Positions 54,177 to 64,000 of a stretch of DNA of 64,000 nt are shown here, piece by piece; the first letter of the stretch is position 1; each line of letters opens with the position of its first letter. Where the stretch lies: contig JASBNA010000099.1 in assembly GCA_038087015.1 (NCBI GenBank), forward strand, positions 48,249-112,248, read 5' to 3'. The notes under the pieces were generated by a model. It ran no database searches and had not been told where the DNA came from. It worked only from the letters and a program-made list of their open reading frames with translations. Both the position numbers and the translations under genes were made by a program. Origin of the DNA: Cerrena zonata (taxonomy: Eukaryota; Basidiomycota; Agaricomycetes; Polyporales; Cerrenaceae).

Positions 54177-55095
54177 ATGTCCTACGCGCAACCACATCCT
54201 CGATTCTCAGTCCTTTCAGCAGCTTCTCTATCGTCTGGGGAACATCTGTCACCGGCAGCATCAAGTACACGATTCTCGCTTCCCTCCGCACCTTCGATCA
54301 ACACTACACTTCATACGCCCAAACCAGGTCTAAGGCCAAATGTATATGATAGGAATCTCAACAAGACCAAAACGGCTGAAGTATCAGCATCAGCATTCGC
54401 GTTCTTGTTCTCCGAGGTCGTGCAGTATACGCAGAAGAGGGTTACAGGAATAAGTGATTTGGAACGAAGGTAAGTGAGTACCTAATAAGGTCGATTGAGT
54501 TCTGTCGTCAAAGGGCCGGCATTAACTCTCCTGTGTCCTAGACTTAATACTCTGGGTTATCGAGTGGGTACTCGAGCCCTCGAACTTATTACATGGAGGA
54601 ACGAATCATCTTCCAAGAACCCGAAGCGAGAGATCCGGTTCCTGCCTGCTCTGATGTTCATTCACACTCAAGTCTGGAAAGCGACATTCGGGAAGCCTGC
54701 TGATGCTATAGAGAAGAGTGTAGAAAACGCTGATGAATGTACATCCCTCAATTTGTCACCAACTTCTGAACAGAATCTAACTTTGGCGTGATAGACATGA
54801 TCATCGACAATGACCCTTCAATAACCCGCTATGTATCTGTACCAAAGGATATGAGCCAACTGAGTTGCTCGTCGTTTACGGCTGGAATAGTCGAGGCAGT
54901 CTTGGATGGTCTTGGATTCGTGCGTCCCTCCTCTCAGTTTCTTATAAACTGCATTGTTCACAACTTCTGCTATTACAACAGCCTGCTCGTGTAACGGCAC
55001 ACAATACACCGCAGGAACAATACCCAAATCGAACAACGATTCTCATCAAGCTAGAAAAGTCGGTCCTTGAACGAGAAGATGCGTTCAAACCGTAG
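54177..55095 (+). CDS. TRS31: TRAPP complex subunit 5 (Trs31/TRAPPC5, Bet3 family)
   Basis: Four exons. Starts MSYAQPHPRFSVLSAASLSS with a Ser/Pro-rich fungal N-terminal extension. Then AFAFLFSEVVQYTQKRVTGI, LNTLGYRVGTRALELITWRN, LPALMFIHTQVWKATFGKPA and YMIIDNDPSITRYVSVPKDM follow, then LSCSSFTAGIVEAVLDGLGF, PARVTAHNTPQEQYPNRTTI and a C-terminal KLEKSVLEREDAFKP. Junction phases (for example GAA T|GTACAT...GATAG|AC ATG, giving Y-M-I-I-D) support the model. These match the Bet3-type fold of Trs31, a core TRAPP subunit acting in ER-to-Golgi vesicle tethering and Rab (Ypt1) activation. Confidence 0.93.
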
Positions 55096-55829
55096 ACCGT
55101 GTCATGACGACCACTGTTGTTCATGGTCGATACCGATGTGCGCGACGGAGGATGGAACTGAATGATGTTATATTAGTATTACGATATTCTGACGATGCGT
55201 GAGTGGAATGTATCATTATTTCTTCTAATAGTACACGGTACACCGTGCACGACTGGGTTGATCTTATAGTTACTCCATGCGAGGGTACGCGCAGCACCTG
55301 ACTGAATATTCTACTGACCTAAGACCCGGACTGACGTATCTTAGGAACTACTAGGCAATTTCACACCTACGAAATAGTTGGAAGTTCTGCTTATAGGCTA
55401 CATTGTATAAGCCTTCAAAGTGTCTCTAGGCATACCTTCTTGAGATGTTGTAAGTTCCTGACGCGGTTGTAACCAATAGCAATTTCAATACGAGCTCGGG
55501 TAACATTGAGTCCAACAGTACCTTCTATTGCCAAATTCGCAATCCCTCACATGGTCCACCCAGTATCCTCCGTTTGCAGCTAACTCACATGATCTACGTA
55601 CGTTTAGTCGGAGACTGACACCATTAGATAACAGGACTACCTTGTAAGTACAACTGTGGATGCAACTACTCCAAACCACACCAATGACGCCACCTGTTGC
55701 ATCGTACCCCATGGACAGCGCTTGAGTTCCACAAACACCTATAAGTAATCATGAACAAAGTAGTTACTGGAGACATATATTTTCTCGTTCCTAACCAACT
55801 AACTTTGCCACTACTTTGTAACAGACATC
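55096..55829. other. Intergenic stretch
   Basis: No supported gene; a 75-codon minus-strand frame (55485-55712) has no recognisable content. Confidence 0.4.
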
Positions 55830-56664
55830 ATGTCGTACCAACCATCAACTCAACACAATTATCCACCTGCCAACGAATCTATCCCTCATCGGGGTATTCA
55901 TGGAGAATATAATTCTGCCCCTAACGGAACTCAAACAGGTTCATCGCGGCCGACTCGATTCCCCTCTACATAGTCTAATCGTTCTCTCTTGCTTAGATGC
56001 CAATTGGAATTCGGCCGCAGGAGCCGGAAATGACCCAGCCCATCATCATCTTGGGACCGCTACTGGAGCACACTCTGGTAACTTCACTGGCGCTCAAGGG
56101 CACCCGACACATAACAACCAATATCCTCCGAATGCCGACAACATGGGACAGCCCGGGCACAATGAGGCTTTCTATTCAGGTGCACCACAAACTTCCACCT
56201 ACGATCATACTGGCCCACATTCGCAACACCCCACAGGTGAAGTGATGGGTGCTTCGGCCAGTGTCGGACCCAATATGTCTGCAGGTCCTCCTCCTGGTAC
56301 CGGCACAGGAGCACCTGGTCTCGGAACCGGAGCTGGTACTCATCAGGTAGACCCCACCTTATGGTAGTAGCCATACTACGATGGGTGCTGCTTCTGGTGC
56401 ACAACCATCGAAAGTTTCACGCTTCATTGGTGAGTATATGACCGACATTTGGGAGAAGTATACGTTCGTTTGCTAATCACCTTGTGTAACATAGGCGAGG
56501 CCGAAAAGACAGCAGGAGAGCTTACGAATAACCAGAATCTGGTACAGAAGGGAGCGATTAGGAGTGTAAGTACATTACTCGATGTCTGTTGGTTTTTTTA
56601 CTGACTGTGGGTATAGGCGGGAGGTACTAAGGGCAGTTATGGGACGTGGCTCAGCCGGTCCTGA
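55830..56664 (+). CDS. CsbD-like stress protein with Gly/Pro/His-rich region, one frame break
   Basis: Starts MSYQPSTQHNYPPANESIPH. After a GTTCAT...TGCTTAG intron comes DANWNSAAGAGNDPAHHH and a long Gly/Pro/His/Thr-rich stretch. The last exons read KVSRFIGEAEKTAGELTNNQ, NLVQKGAIRS and AGGTKGSYGTWLSRS, which is the CsbD-like module (G-x-A/V-E-K ... G-x-x-T-x-N ... x-x-K-G). Between HQ and SHTTMGAASG the frame changes by one base at about 56345-56370 with no valid intron there, so either a base is missing or the exon is misread. CsbD-like proteins are small, basic, stress-induced proteins of unknown mechanism. Confidence 0.7.
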
Positions 56665-57017
56665 TAGAAATCTCTGAACATTCTAACTTGACTCTGGACG
56701 ATCAATAGTTTTCCACTGTATCATATGCGTTAAGCTTCCGATTAATGTAGGTTAATTGTAACGAATGGTGTTTAATTCGTCATCGTGATATGAGAATAGT
56801 AAACCCGCGCCAGCACTAAACGAGTTCTCTACCATCGATTCGTTACTTTCTATCTTATATAGACATAAGGCATAGAGGGAAGTACAGAAAAACACTGACT
56901 TCCATATGGTACTACAGTATTACTTTGACCATTATTAGAAACCAATCTGGTAGATATCCACGCTCACTCACATATTATACAACACTTCGCCGTTCGATCC
57001 GGTAGCTCCAAGATCCA

Positions 57018-58020
57018 TTATGAAGCATGAACCGGAGGTTCATGGATGGTATCTTCGCCGAGTATCGCTTGCGCTAGAAGATTGCCAGCGGCTGGTTTCG
57101 CTGTTGATGCCTCTACGGTGGTCGAAGCTTTTGTGTTTGATTCCGGAAGTTCGGTGGGATTTTCAGCGGGGGGTTGTGGTACTGCTTGCGACCGAAGGGA
57201 CTGGAATTGGTCTCGAGGCATGAGATACGACTCCTCCTTGCTGGGAAAATCTCTGCTCTTAACAGCGGCGACATAGGACTCGATCGCCGTCTGAGCAGAT
57301 TCGCCGAATTCTGCAAACCGTCGTACGAATTTGGGTGTCTTCGGACTGATCCCTAGAGCATCGTTCACGACCAGTACCTGACCGCCCACTGCACTCCCTG
57401 CCCCGATCCCAATAATTGGGACATTTCGTACATTCTCAGCGATGTGTCTACCAACGACACCAGGAACGGCTTCGAGGAGAAGGGCAAATACACCGGCGTC
57501 CTGAAGACGGAGTGCGGCATCAAGGATAACTGAGGCAGATTTCCCGCTTCTTCCCTGGACAATAAACCCACCTATCGATGAAGAACGCTGGGGCATGAGA
57601 CCGATATGTCCCATCACTGGAATCCCGAAGTCGGTGAGCTTCTTGACAGGTCTCTACAACTTCAAGACCTCCCTCGATTTTGACAGCCTCGACCCCGCCT
57701 TCACGCATTAGTCTGACAGCGTTCCGGAGAGCGTCTTCAGGGGTACAGTAGGTTCCGAATGGCATGTCAGCCATAAAGAAAGGAGACTTGCTTCCTCGTC
57801 CCACTGCTCGACAGTGATGAATCATTTCATCAAGAGTCAGTTGAATAGGAGAGTCGTAGCCGAGACAGACTTGGGCCAACGAATCTCCGACGAGTGTGAT
57901 ATCTACGCTAGTAGTTTCACAGAGCCTCCCCGTAGGGAAATCGTATGCTGTAAGCATCGCGATAGGTTTGCCTTCCTTGTACATATTGTGGATGGCTGGT
58001 AGTGTTATTTTAGGACGCAA
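57018..58020 (-). CDS. ECM31: 3-methyl-2-oxobutanoate hydroxymethyltransferase (PanB/Ecm31), one frame break
   Basis: Starts MRPKITLPAIHNMYKEGKPI. Conserved PanB motifs include PIAMLTAYDFPTGRLCETTS, VDITLVGDSLAQVCLGYDS, MIHHCRAVGRGSKSPFFMAD and GGVEAVKIEGG (active-site Lys region). Past EGGLEVVE the next exon-like stretch must be read in the frame shifted by one base to give PVKKLTDFGIPVMGHIGLMP, LLLEAVPGVVGRHIAENV and PIIGIGAGSAVGGQVLVVND. No intron fits the break (near 57655), so it is either a true disabling indel or an assembly error. Catalyses the first step of pantothenate synthesis: transfer of a hydroxymethyl group to 2-oxoisovalerate from methylene-tetrahydrofolate. The C-terminus has an Ala/Pro/Glu extension (PESNTKASTTVEASTAKPAA). 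Confidence 0.9.
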
Positions 58021-58582
58021 AGATGATTCTGCCTCGGAGTTGAGTAAAATGGCCGGGCATTCAGAAAAAGGGAAAGCCTACTACTTGCTATAGCGTGCGA
58101 GCTCATAAACTTTATGTTGGTTCTCCCGCGAACCAAACGAGCCATCGAACGTGTGTAATGTGGGACGGTTCATAGCCTGTAATTGTAAAACCCCTGAGTC
58201 TTCCCGCCAAGTTGACTTGACAAATAACTTACTGAATTTGAAGTCGAGTGTTGAGTTCAAGTTCAAGAGGCGACTCGGAGTCATTCTCCTTGTATAGTTT
58301 TCTATTATAAACCCTATTCAGTCCTATCGTACGACGTCTGCGCATTACCACAAGGAGTGTCATGTCGGGTTCCGTCTCAATCATATGTTGTCGGAATTCT
58401 ACTCAATCATATGCACGATGTAAAAGTTAGCAGTAAGTGATCCGAGTGATGGAAATCCCACGAGAACACCAAAATTCTCGACCCTCGAACATTTGAAATG
58501 AAGTTATTCTACGGGAAATAAGATTACAGTGTGTATTGGCCTACGAGTACTCATTCTAGCATTGTATTGATCTCCCTAAACG
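58021..58582. other. Intergenic stretch
   Basis: Upstream region of PanB and 3' side of the leucyl-tRNA synthetase gene; no gene recognised. Confidence 0.4.
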
Positions 58583-61500
58583 CTATACATTGCGATATTC
58601 GAAAGCGGGTGAACCAGGTTCAGCAGATTCAATGATGTTCTTTGTGAAGCCAGGTCCCTCTTTTGTGCTCGCATCGTCGACGAAGAAGATCTCAACATCC
58701 ACAAGGTCTAGGGTGCGTTTCAGATATGGTACCAGCTCTTTCAAGACATCGACCTCGGAGAAGGGCACAGTTCGGTTGAATGCTGTTGTTGCACCAAATT
58801 CAGTGATGCGTTTCTAATTGGGAAGTGCACTGTCAGCGGCGGTAATACTAAATACCAACAAAAAACAATACCTTGAAAGCTTGAATGAATGGCATGGCCT
58901 TCTTGTCCTTGATCATGCCCCTTTGGATAAGCAGTTGTCGAACCTGAGCATCATCAACCTTCTCCCTTTCCGCATCATAGGTCTCCTTGACGATCTGTAC
59001 ACAAGCATCCTGCCATTCAGGGAACTTGGTAGCGACGTAGATCCTGACAGCCTTGGGCTTCTTGGGATCATAAGGAGCTTGTCCACCCTTGCCCTTGTTC
59101 ATCTTCTTCAGAAGAGACAACTCGGCATCGCGCAGGGTCTTGGTGGTATCACGCATGTATACACCAGCGTCGATGGTGGTCCTATCAACAGGCTTCGTGA
59201 TTTCTGGCCACAAGGCGAATTGAACAGACTTGGGTTCTTTCAAGACGGTACTCCAGATGTGTTCCGAGAAATGGGGTGCAATAGGCAGGATCATCAAGGT
59301 AGCAACTCGGATCCACCATTGAACGAGGTCGTGGTGCATGCCAACGTCCGCGGTAACTTCACGGTACCAGTCGCGAGCAGATTGCAGTTCGTAGAAACCA
59401 TACTTGAGAGCATCCTTGAAGTTGTAGCTAAATTCGGAGTATAAGCCCACGAGTAACATGAAAACATGAAGAAATGACATCTCACTTGTCGTAGTGCCCC
59501 TTGGTAATATTGATCAAGTTGTTCACCTCAGTCTCGAAGATACCATCGTGGAAGTTCTTCTCCCCCTGCCTCAACTTCGTATCTGGGCCCGCCATCTCCT
59601 CGCACCACGTGATCAAGGTATGGAGTCGCAGAATGTTCGCGTTAGCGGTCTTCTCGTCGAAGTTGGCATCTTCGATACCATCACCAGCATCCGCCAAGCT
59701 CAGTCGAGATGCATCCGTGCCGAACTTCTCGATACTCTCGCGCATAGTCAGGGTGTTACCCTTGCTCTTGCTCATCTTCTGACCGTTCAGCATCAAGTGT
59801 CCGTTGGTACGCATGCTGAGGGGCCATTTCTCTTCAGGGAACATGGCGACGTGGGTGTAGATACAGAAGGTCAAGTGGTTGGGAATCAAATCTTTTCCGG
59901 ATGATCGAATGTCGAAGGGATAGAAGTAGTCAAACTCATGGCGCATCTTGTCCAAGCTGGCCTTGGGGATGGTCGTCGAAGAGGGAAAAGGTCCGTTGCT
60001 GAACAGATATTCCCAAACATCGTCGGTCATCTGCTCGGCAGCGATGTTCAACAAACCAGGCTTGCCACCATCGTATCCGTCTTGCAAGAAGTGAGCAACG
60101 GTGTAGTAGGCCATATACATCGTGGAGTCACTCAAACTCTCGACCAAGAACTGAGAATCCCATGGAATCTTGGTTCCCAGACCGAACGATCGTGCGCAAG
60201 CCCACTTGTTCAGCCACGCGAGAACCGCCTCGAATCCATTCCTGGTCTCTGAGCCGTAGGTATCCATCTTGGCCAACAGCCTATTTATATCCTGTCAGCG
60301 ACTTCATACGTATTTCGAAGGAAGAGACATACTTCTCAGCCTGGGCTCTCCATGTAGGCTCACCGTAATCCAGGTACCACTGATCCATCAGGGCGACGAC
60401 ACACTCGTCTCCACTTCTCGAGATGACCAGACCTTCAGGCTCAGCATACGGGAAAGCGACACCTCCCTTGATCATGCTCTCCCTCACCTTTGGCTTGGCG
60501 TCCTGCACGCTTTCACCCTTGAACTCTCCGATCGACATGGTACCATTGTAGAAACCCTCCTTGTATGCCACTTCCTTCGCCTCAGCCAGTTGCTTCGCGT
60601 CTTTTGCGGATTGAATTTTCAGTTGCTTAACGAGGGCGGGGGCGATCATTTCTCCGTAGGTAGGAGTGGAGATAACTGGAACAGGGTCAAGAGCACACCA
60701 TGACGGGTCGATCTTGTAGTATTCGGGTTTCTTCTTCAAATCGGTAAGGGTGGCAAAATCGTCTGGTGAATCTGAGGGGACGGACGTGACGACACCAGTA
60801 CCCTTGAGAGGAATTAAAATCATTCGTAGGAAAAAATAAAATCAGTAATACGAACTTTGGTCGCCAGAACGCTCTCCATAGGCAAGACGTATACTTCAGG
60901 GTTAATCGACAGGGGCGCCTTGATCTTTGTACCCACGAGATCCTTTCCGGAGAACTCGAACAGCTGGTTTACTTGTCCCTGGACGTCAAATGTACCCTGG
61001 AAAGCCATATTCCTCGCCGCACGCAGAGTGCAGACGAAGGCTTCCTTTTCGTTCACTGCAAATACACCGTACTTCAACTCGGGACCCACGAAGCAATTCG
61101 TTTGACCGTACATGGTCTCCGGACGCAAAGTCGCAGCGACCAGGAATGCCTTCCTACCGGCCAGTTTGCTTTGGATATCTGAAGATTTCGCAGCCTCACT
61201 CCACTGGGTCACCTCCATCTTGAGACCAGTATACTCTTGCGGGTTCAAGGCCTCACCCTCTGCACGGTCGTGGTCCATACACGGCTGACCGTCTTTGGGA
61301 GAGTAGATGGTGTATCGTTCACCGAACTTGATCTTACCCAGAGCGTAGAGTTTGTTGGTTTGCCATCGGACGAACGAGTCGAAGTAGGGGTTGGCATCAG
61401 TAGTGATGAATGAACGACGCCAATCGATACGAGATCCAAAAGCATTGTTATCGCTCTAAGAAATAGTGAGCAAGAGCAAATGTCTTTAAAACTTCATGAG

Positions 61501-62234
61501 TTACATACTATGCACAGAGGTGGGAAGTACGTGAGCCAGTAGTAAGGATCCGCAAACTTTTTGATTTCTTCTTTCGGGACGTTGATAGACTCCATGATCT
61601 GAATTGGTATTTGAGACCAGTTGCTTTGGACGCGACTTTGCCTTTCTTTGCCTTATCAGCGGGTTTCGCAGGAGCAGTTGTGCTTTCCGTTGGTGCAGGT
61701 GCAGACTCGTCTTCGGCATCGGGGTCGAAGCGTTCAAAGTTTTCGCCAAATAGTTCAATTTCACGAACAATTTTATCTGCAGCGGCCTACGCATCTCACA
61801 AGCAAGATAAACATTTGGAAAACATATATTACATGTGGAAACTTACCTTGATAGGCATACCCGTACAATGGAACCCATGAGGGAATAATACCCTCTTGCC
61901 CAACATTCTCTGGTATCCAGCGGCGAATTCGATCTTCGAGATGGTGAAGGCATGACCCAGGTGCAGACTTCCGTTCATGTAGGGGAACGCAAAGTTTCCA
62001 AACCATTTCGGGTATTTTTCTTGTATTTGTGCAGGTGTCAGACCCGCTGTCTCTTCTTGTGTCGGAGCATCTGTCTGGAAGACACGTTGCTCGGCCCACA
62101 GAGCTTGATACTTGCGCTCCAAAGCAATCAGCGAGTCACGTTTGCCTGTCTAGCATTTTCGTTAATATCTCCGCAGAGAAATTGTACAGACAACGTACCT
62201 GCGCAAGTTCTATAGTGTTTCGTGAAGCAGCCAT
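58583..62234 (-). CDS. CDC60: Cytosolic leucyl-tRNA synthetase
   Basis: Starts [20 protein letters not shown]. The class I HIGH-type motif is [20 protein letters not shown]; then [19 protein letters not shown] and [10 protein letters not shown]. The connective-peptide editing domain includes [15 protein letters not shown] and the threonine-rich editing pocket [16 protein letters not shown]. The KMSKS loop is [20 protein letters not shown], followed by [19 protein letters not shown] and the anticodon-binding domain ([20 protein letters not shown]). A C-terminal extension ends FEYRNV. About seven introns, all with intact frames. It charges tRNA-Leu with leucine in the cytosol and, in yeast, senses leucine for TORC1. 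Essential gene. Confidence 0.97.
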
Positions 62235-63028
62235 CGTTCTAGGTGTAGTGGTGGTAGTGATACAGCGTATTATACAAGTTCTCGAGAACCGAGAAGGAAA
62301 AGCGGAACTGACTCGCCACAGAATGGTGGGGAATCAACTCCTCGAAAGCAATCGATGAGTTATGCCTGTCGTTAAGAATAATATTATAGTCGAATCGATG
62401 TAAGAAAGGATGATTTGAATTGACTCGCTCGGGGCGCTTTCCAAAATTCCATAAAAGTGCAGTTTTCGTGACCCAAGTCACGAGGTGACACAGCCCGAGA
62501 CGCGTAGTGTGACAACTGTAGCTCCTCCTAGTCAATCTTGAGATGATAAGATTCTTGGTTTCCATCATTTTTAGTGTATGGGTGATGTATCTCTACTTCA
62601 CTTATTTTTCAATGTCTTGGTTATCATGCATAAAACACTGTAATGTCAAAACGACTGGTTTGATCATCATGATACAGGCTGAAGAGTCTATAGAAGGTTC
62701 AGTTGCGCTAATAGTTATAAAGGCCTTGTGTTTTTTTAATAAAAACCACCTCAATCTCCGATGGAATAACATACTCGGGAAAATGGAGGGACATTTCGTG
62801 ACCGTGCTTTTTCACCATGTAGTACGAACTACCCTTTTACTTTCCTTATCGGTAATCGCACGATCGATTACGTAATCTGATGCTCCTTCAGAGGATACTT
62901 CAAGACTTGTTTGATTCACAAACTGGGAACGATATTTACTGTTAACTATAACTCATGAGACTTTACCATTGCGATTTCTACGATTGCTTTCTGGATATCT
63001 GTTTCATATAAATTCAAGCAACACCAAC
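62235..63028. other. Intergenic stretch
   Basis: Promoter region of leucyl-tRNA synthetase and 3' flank of the DHODH gene. No supported gene. Confidence 0.4.
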
Positions 63029-64000
63029 CTAATGATTTAGAAGCTCGAATCCCGCAACTCCCTTCAATCCCAACAGAGTCGCACACCCAACCACACTAGC
63101 ACCGGCATCATGCATCCGTTTCCTAGCTTGCGAAGAGGTAACACCCCCCACCCCAATCAACTTGATATTCTTCATTGCCGGATCACCATGTGACGATAGG
63201 AGTTGAGTGAATGTGTATACATTGCCCAGTGCCAGGGAGTGTATTGCATCACCGCCCAGCCCACCCAGGCCTGTAGGGAGCGCAAAGGGTGACTGAGGGC
63301 TGAAGGGAGTGACTACTTGGTCAGGAAATAGGAGGGATGACCCTAGCGTGTTCGTGCAAGTGAGGAATGCGAACGGGTTCTTCGAGATGCCTTTGACAGA
63401 CTTGGAGTATTGGGAAAGGCATTCGACGATGTCAGTGAATTGTGTTGAGTAGTTGTATGGCGGGAGTTTCAGGCCTATCGGAAGAGATTCGTCGATCCAG
63501 AATTCTTCGGCGAGTACATCCAAAAGAGGTTTCAGAAGAGACACCTTATACGCTGGAGGTGGCTTATTCTTGATATTTGGACATGAAGTATTGAGTTCCA
63601 CCGCAACAAGGTGAGACAAGTCAAGTTTCTCGTCAGAGTTTGATGATTGTTTCAAGCGATAACGTAACTCTCGTATTTGAACGAGCATCGACTTCAAAAC
63701 ATTAGGGTCGGAATCGGTAATACTGATGATGATGGGTTTGACCGTGGTAGTAGAGTCTGTCAACAACTCTTGTACCCATTGAATGTACGAGGCCAAGGGA
63801 TGTGGTGAGTAACCATAGGAGTTCAACGAAGTGGTTGACGAGCTGGAAAAGACGACCTAGTCCAGATATGAGCTAAGTAACAATCCATGCTGAGGGACAT
63901 GCGCACGGTATGTGTTTCGTCTTGGTCAAAGCCATTGAGTGTAGCAGTACGTGTTGTAATAGCCCCCAGATGCGGACATTGATAGAGTTCGCGTAGTTGT
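63029..64000 (-). CDS. Dihydroorotate dehydrogenase, class 1 (soluble) type, 5' part outside window
   Basis: Reads inward from the right edge: LYQCPHLGAITTRTATLNGF, then QDETHT. A GTGCGC...GACTAG intron joins to VVFSSSSTTSLNSYGYSPHP, which retains the class 1 'T-R-T-x-T' and 'N-S-x-G' motifs of the FMN-binding barrel. Further conserved parts are HLVAVELNTSCPNIKNKPP (active-site N-x-S-C-P-N), ESLPIGLKLPPY, FAFLTCTNTLGSSL, ALPTGLGGLGGDAIHSLALG and IKLIGVGGVTSSQ (phosphate-binding). It ends GVAGFELLNH. The cysteine base and the absence of a membrane helix in the visible part match fumarate-type (class 1A-like) or family 1 enzymes of basidiomycetes; the fungal mitochondrial class 2 type uses Ser. 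Catalyses the fourth step of pyrimidine synthesis. Confidence 0.9.

Noticed and set aside
1..64000. CRISPR arrays, bacterial operons or ribosome binding sites
   Set aside because: All supported genes are eukaryotic with spliceosomal introns; no spaced direct repeats of CRISPR type are present. The GGGGAC and hairpin repeats do not have unique spacers of constant size.
1..64000. tRNA genes
   Set aside because: I scanned for B-box-like GGTTCRANNCC paired with an A-box and found no convincing cloverleaf; a tRNAscan-SE run would be decisive.

Overview
This window looks like a nuclear segment of an agaricomycete (mushroom-type basidiomycete) genome. The genes are dense and have many short introns (about 50-70 nt, GT...AG with CTAAC/CTGAC branch sites). 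Recognisable families are fungal: eIF2D, DHODH, PanB, TRAPPC5, fungal P450, paired SurE-type nucleotidases, a LINE with a CCHC-type gag-like protein, and basidiomycete-type secreted proteins. Gene models below were spliced by eye; intron edges are exact only where stated. LAYOUT. 1-6.2 kb: minus-strand LINE retroelement (endonuclease-RT cut by the left edge, an 813-aa spliced zinc-knuckle protein, a 261-aa Cys-containing ORF). 8.5-17.5 kb: GNAT-like acetyltransferase, a CPACQRLY-motif conserved protein, a two-helix membrane protein, a Ser-rich protein and eIF2D. 18-20.2 kb: a secreted protein and a DUF7770-like protein. 19.6-23.4 kb and 38.4-46.3 kb form the arms of an inverted segmental duplication. 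Each arm has a nearly identical 128-aa protein gene followed by an apparently non-coding multi-exon transcript; the right side holds a second, diverged copy of that transcript behind a different (membrane/acidic) protein gene. The ~15 kb between the arms holds a P450 with altered catalytic residues, two SurE paralogues flanking an FLVCR-like MFS transporter, otubain, tRNA pseudouridine synthase PUS3 and an unknown protein. 46.9-64 kb: kelch protein, gene-poor stretch (48.6-52 kb), Ala-rich secreted protein, TRAPPC5, CsbD-like protein, PanB, cytosolic leucyl-tRNA synthetase and the 3' part of dihydroorotate dehydrogenase. MOST INTERESTING. Three transcript units (L 20.5-22.5 kb minus, R 39.3-41.25 kb plus, S 43.8-45.5 kb plus) each carry four introns that all use the rare GC donor (AG|GCGAGT or AG|GCAAGT) and contain a ~45-60 nt hairpin, usually with the loop core TCATGA. 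The paired stem shows compensatory and G-U-preserving changes between copies, while the 33-57 nt exons do not keep a reading frame. This resembles a host gene for intron-encoded small RNAs, but the hairpin does not match canonical C/D or H/ACA boxes that I can see. Several otherwise intact genes (otubain, PanB, CsbD-like, membrane/acidic protein) show single-base frame breaks, which may be residual assembly errors.
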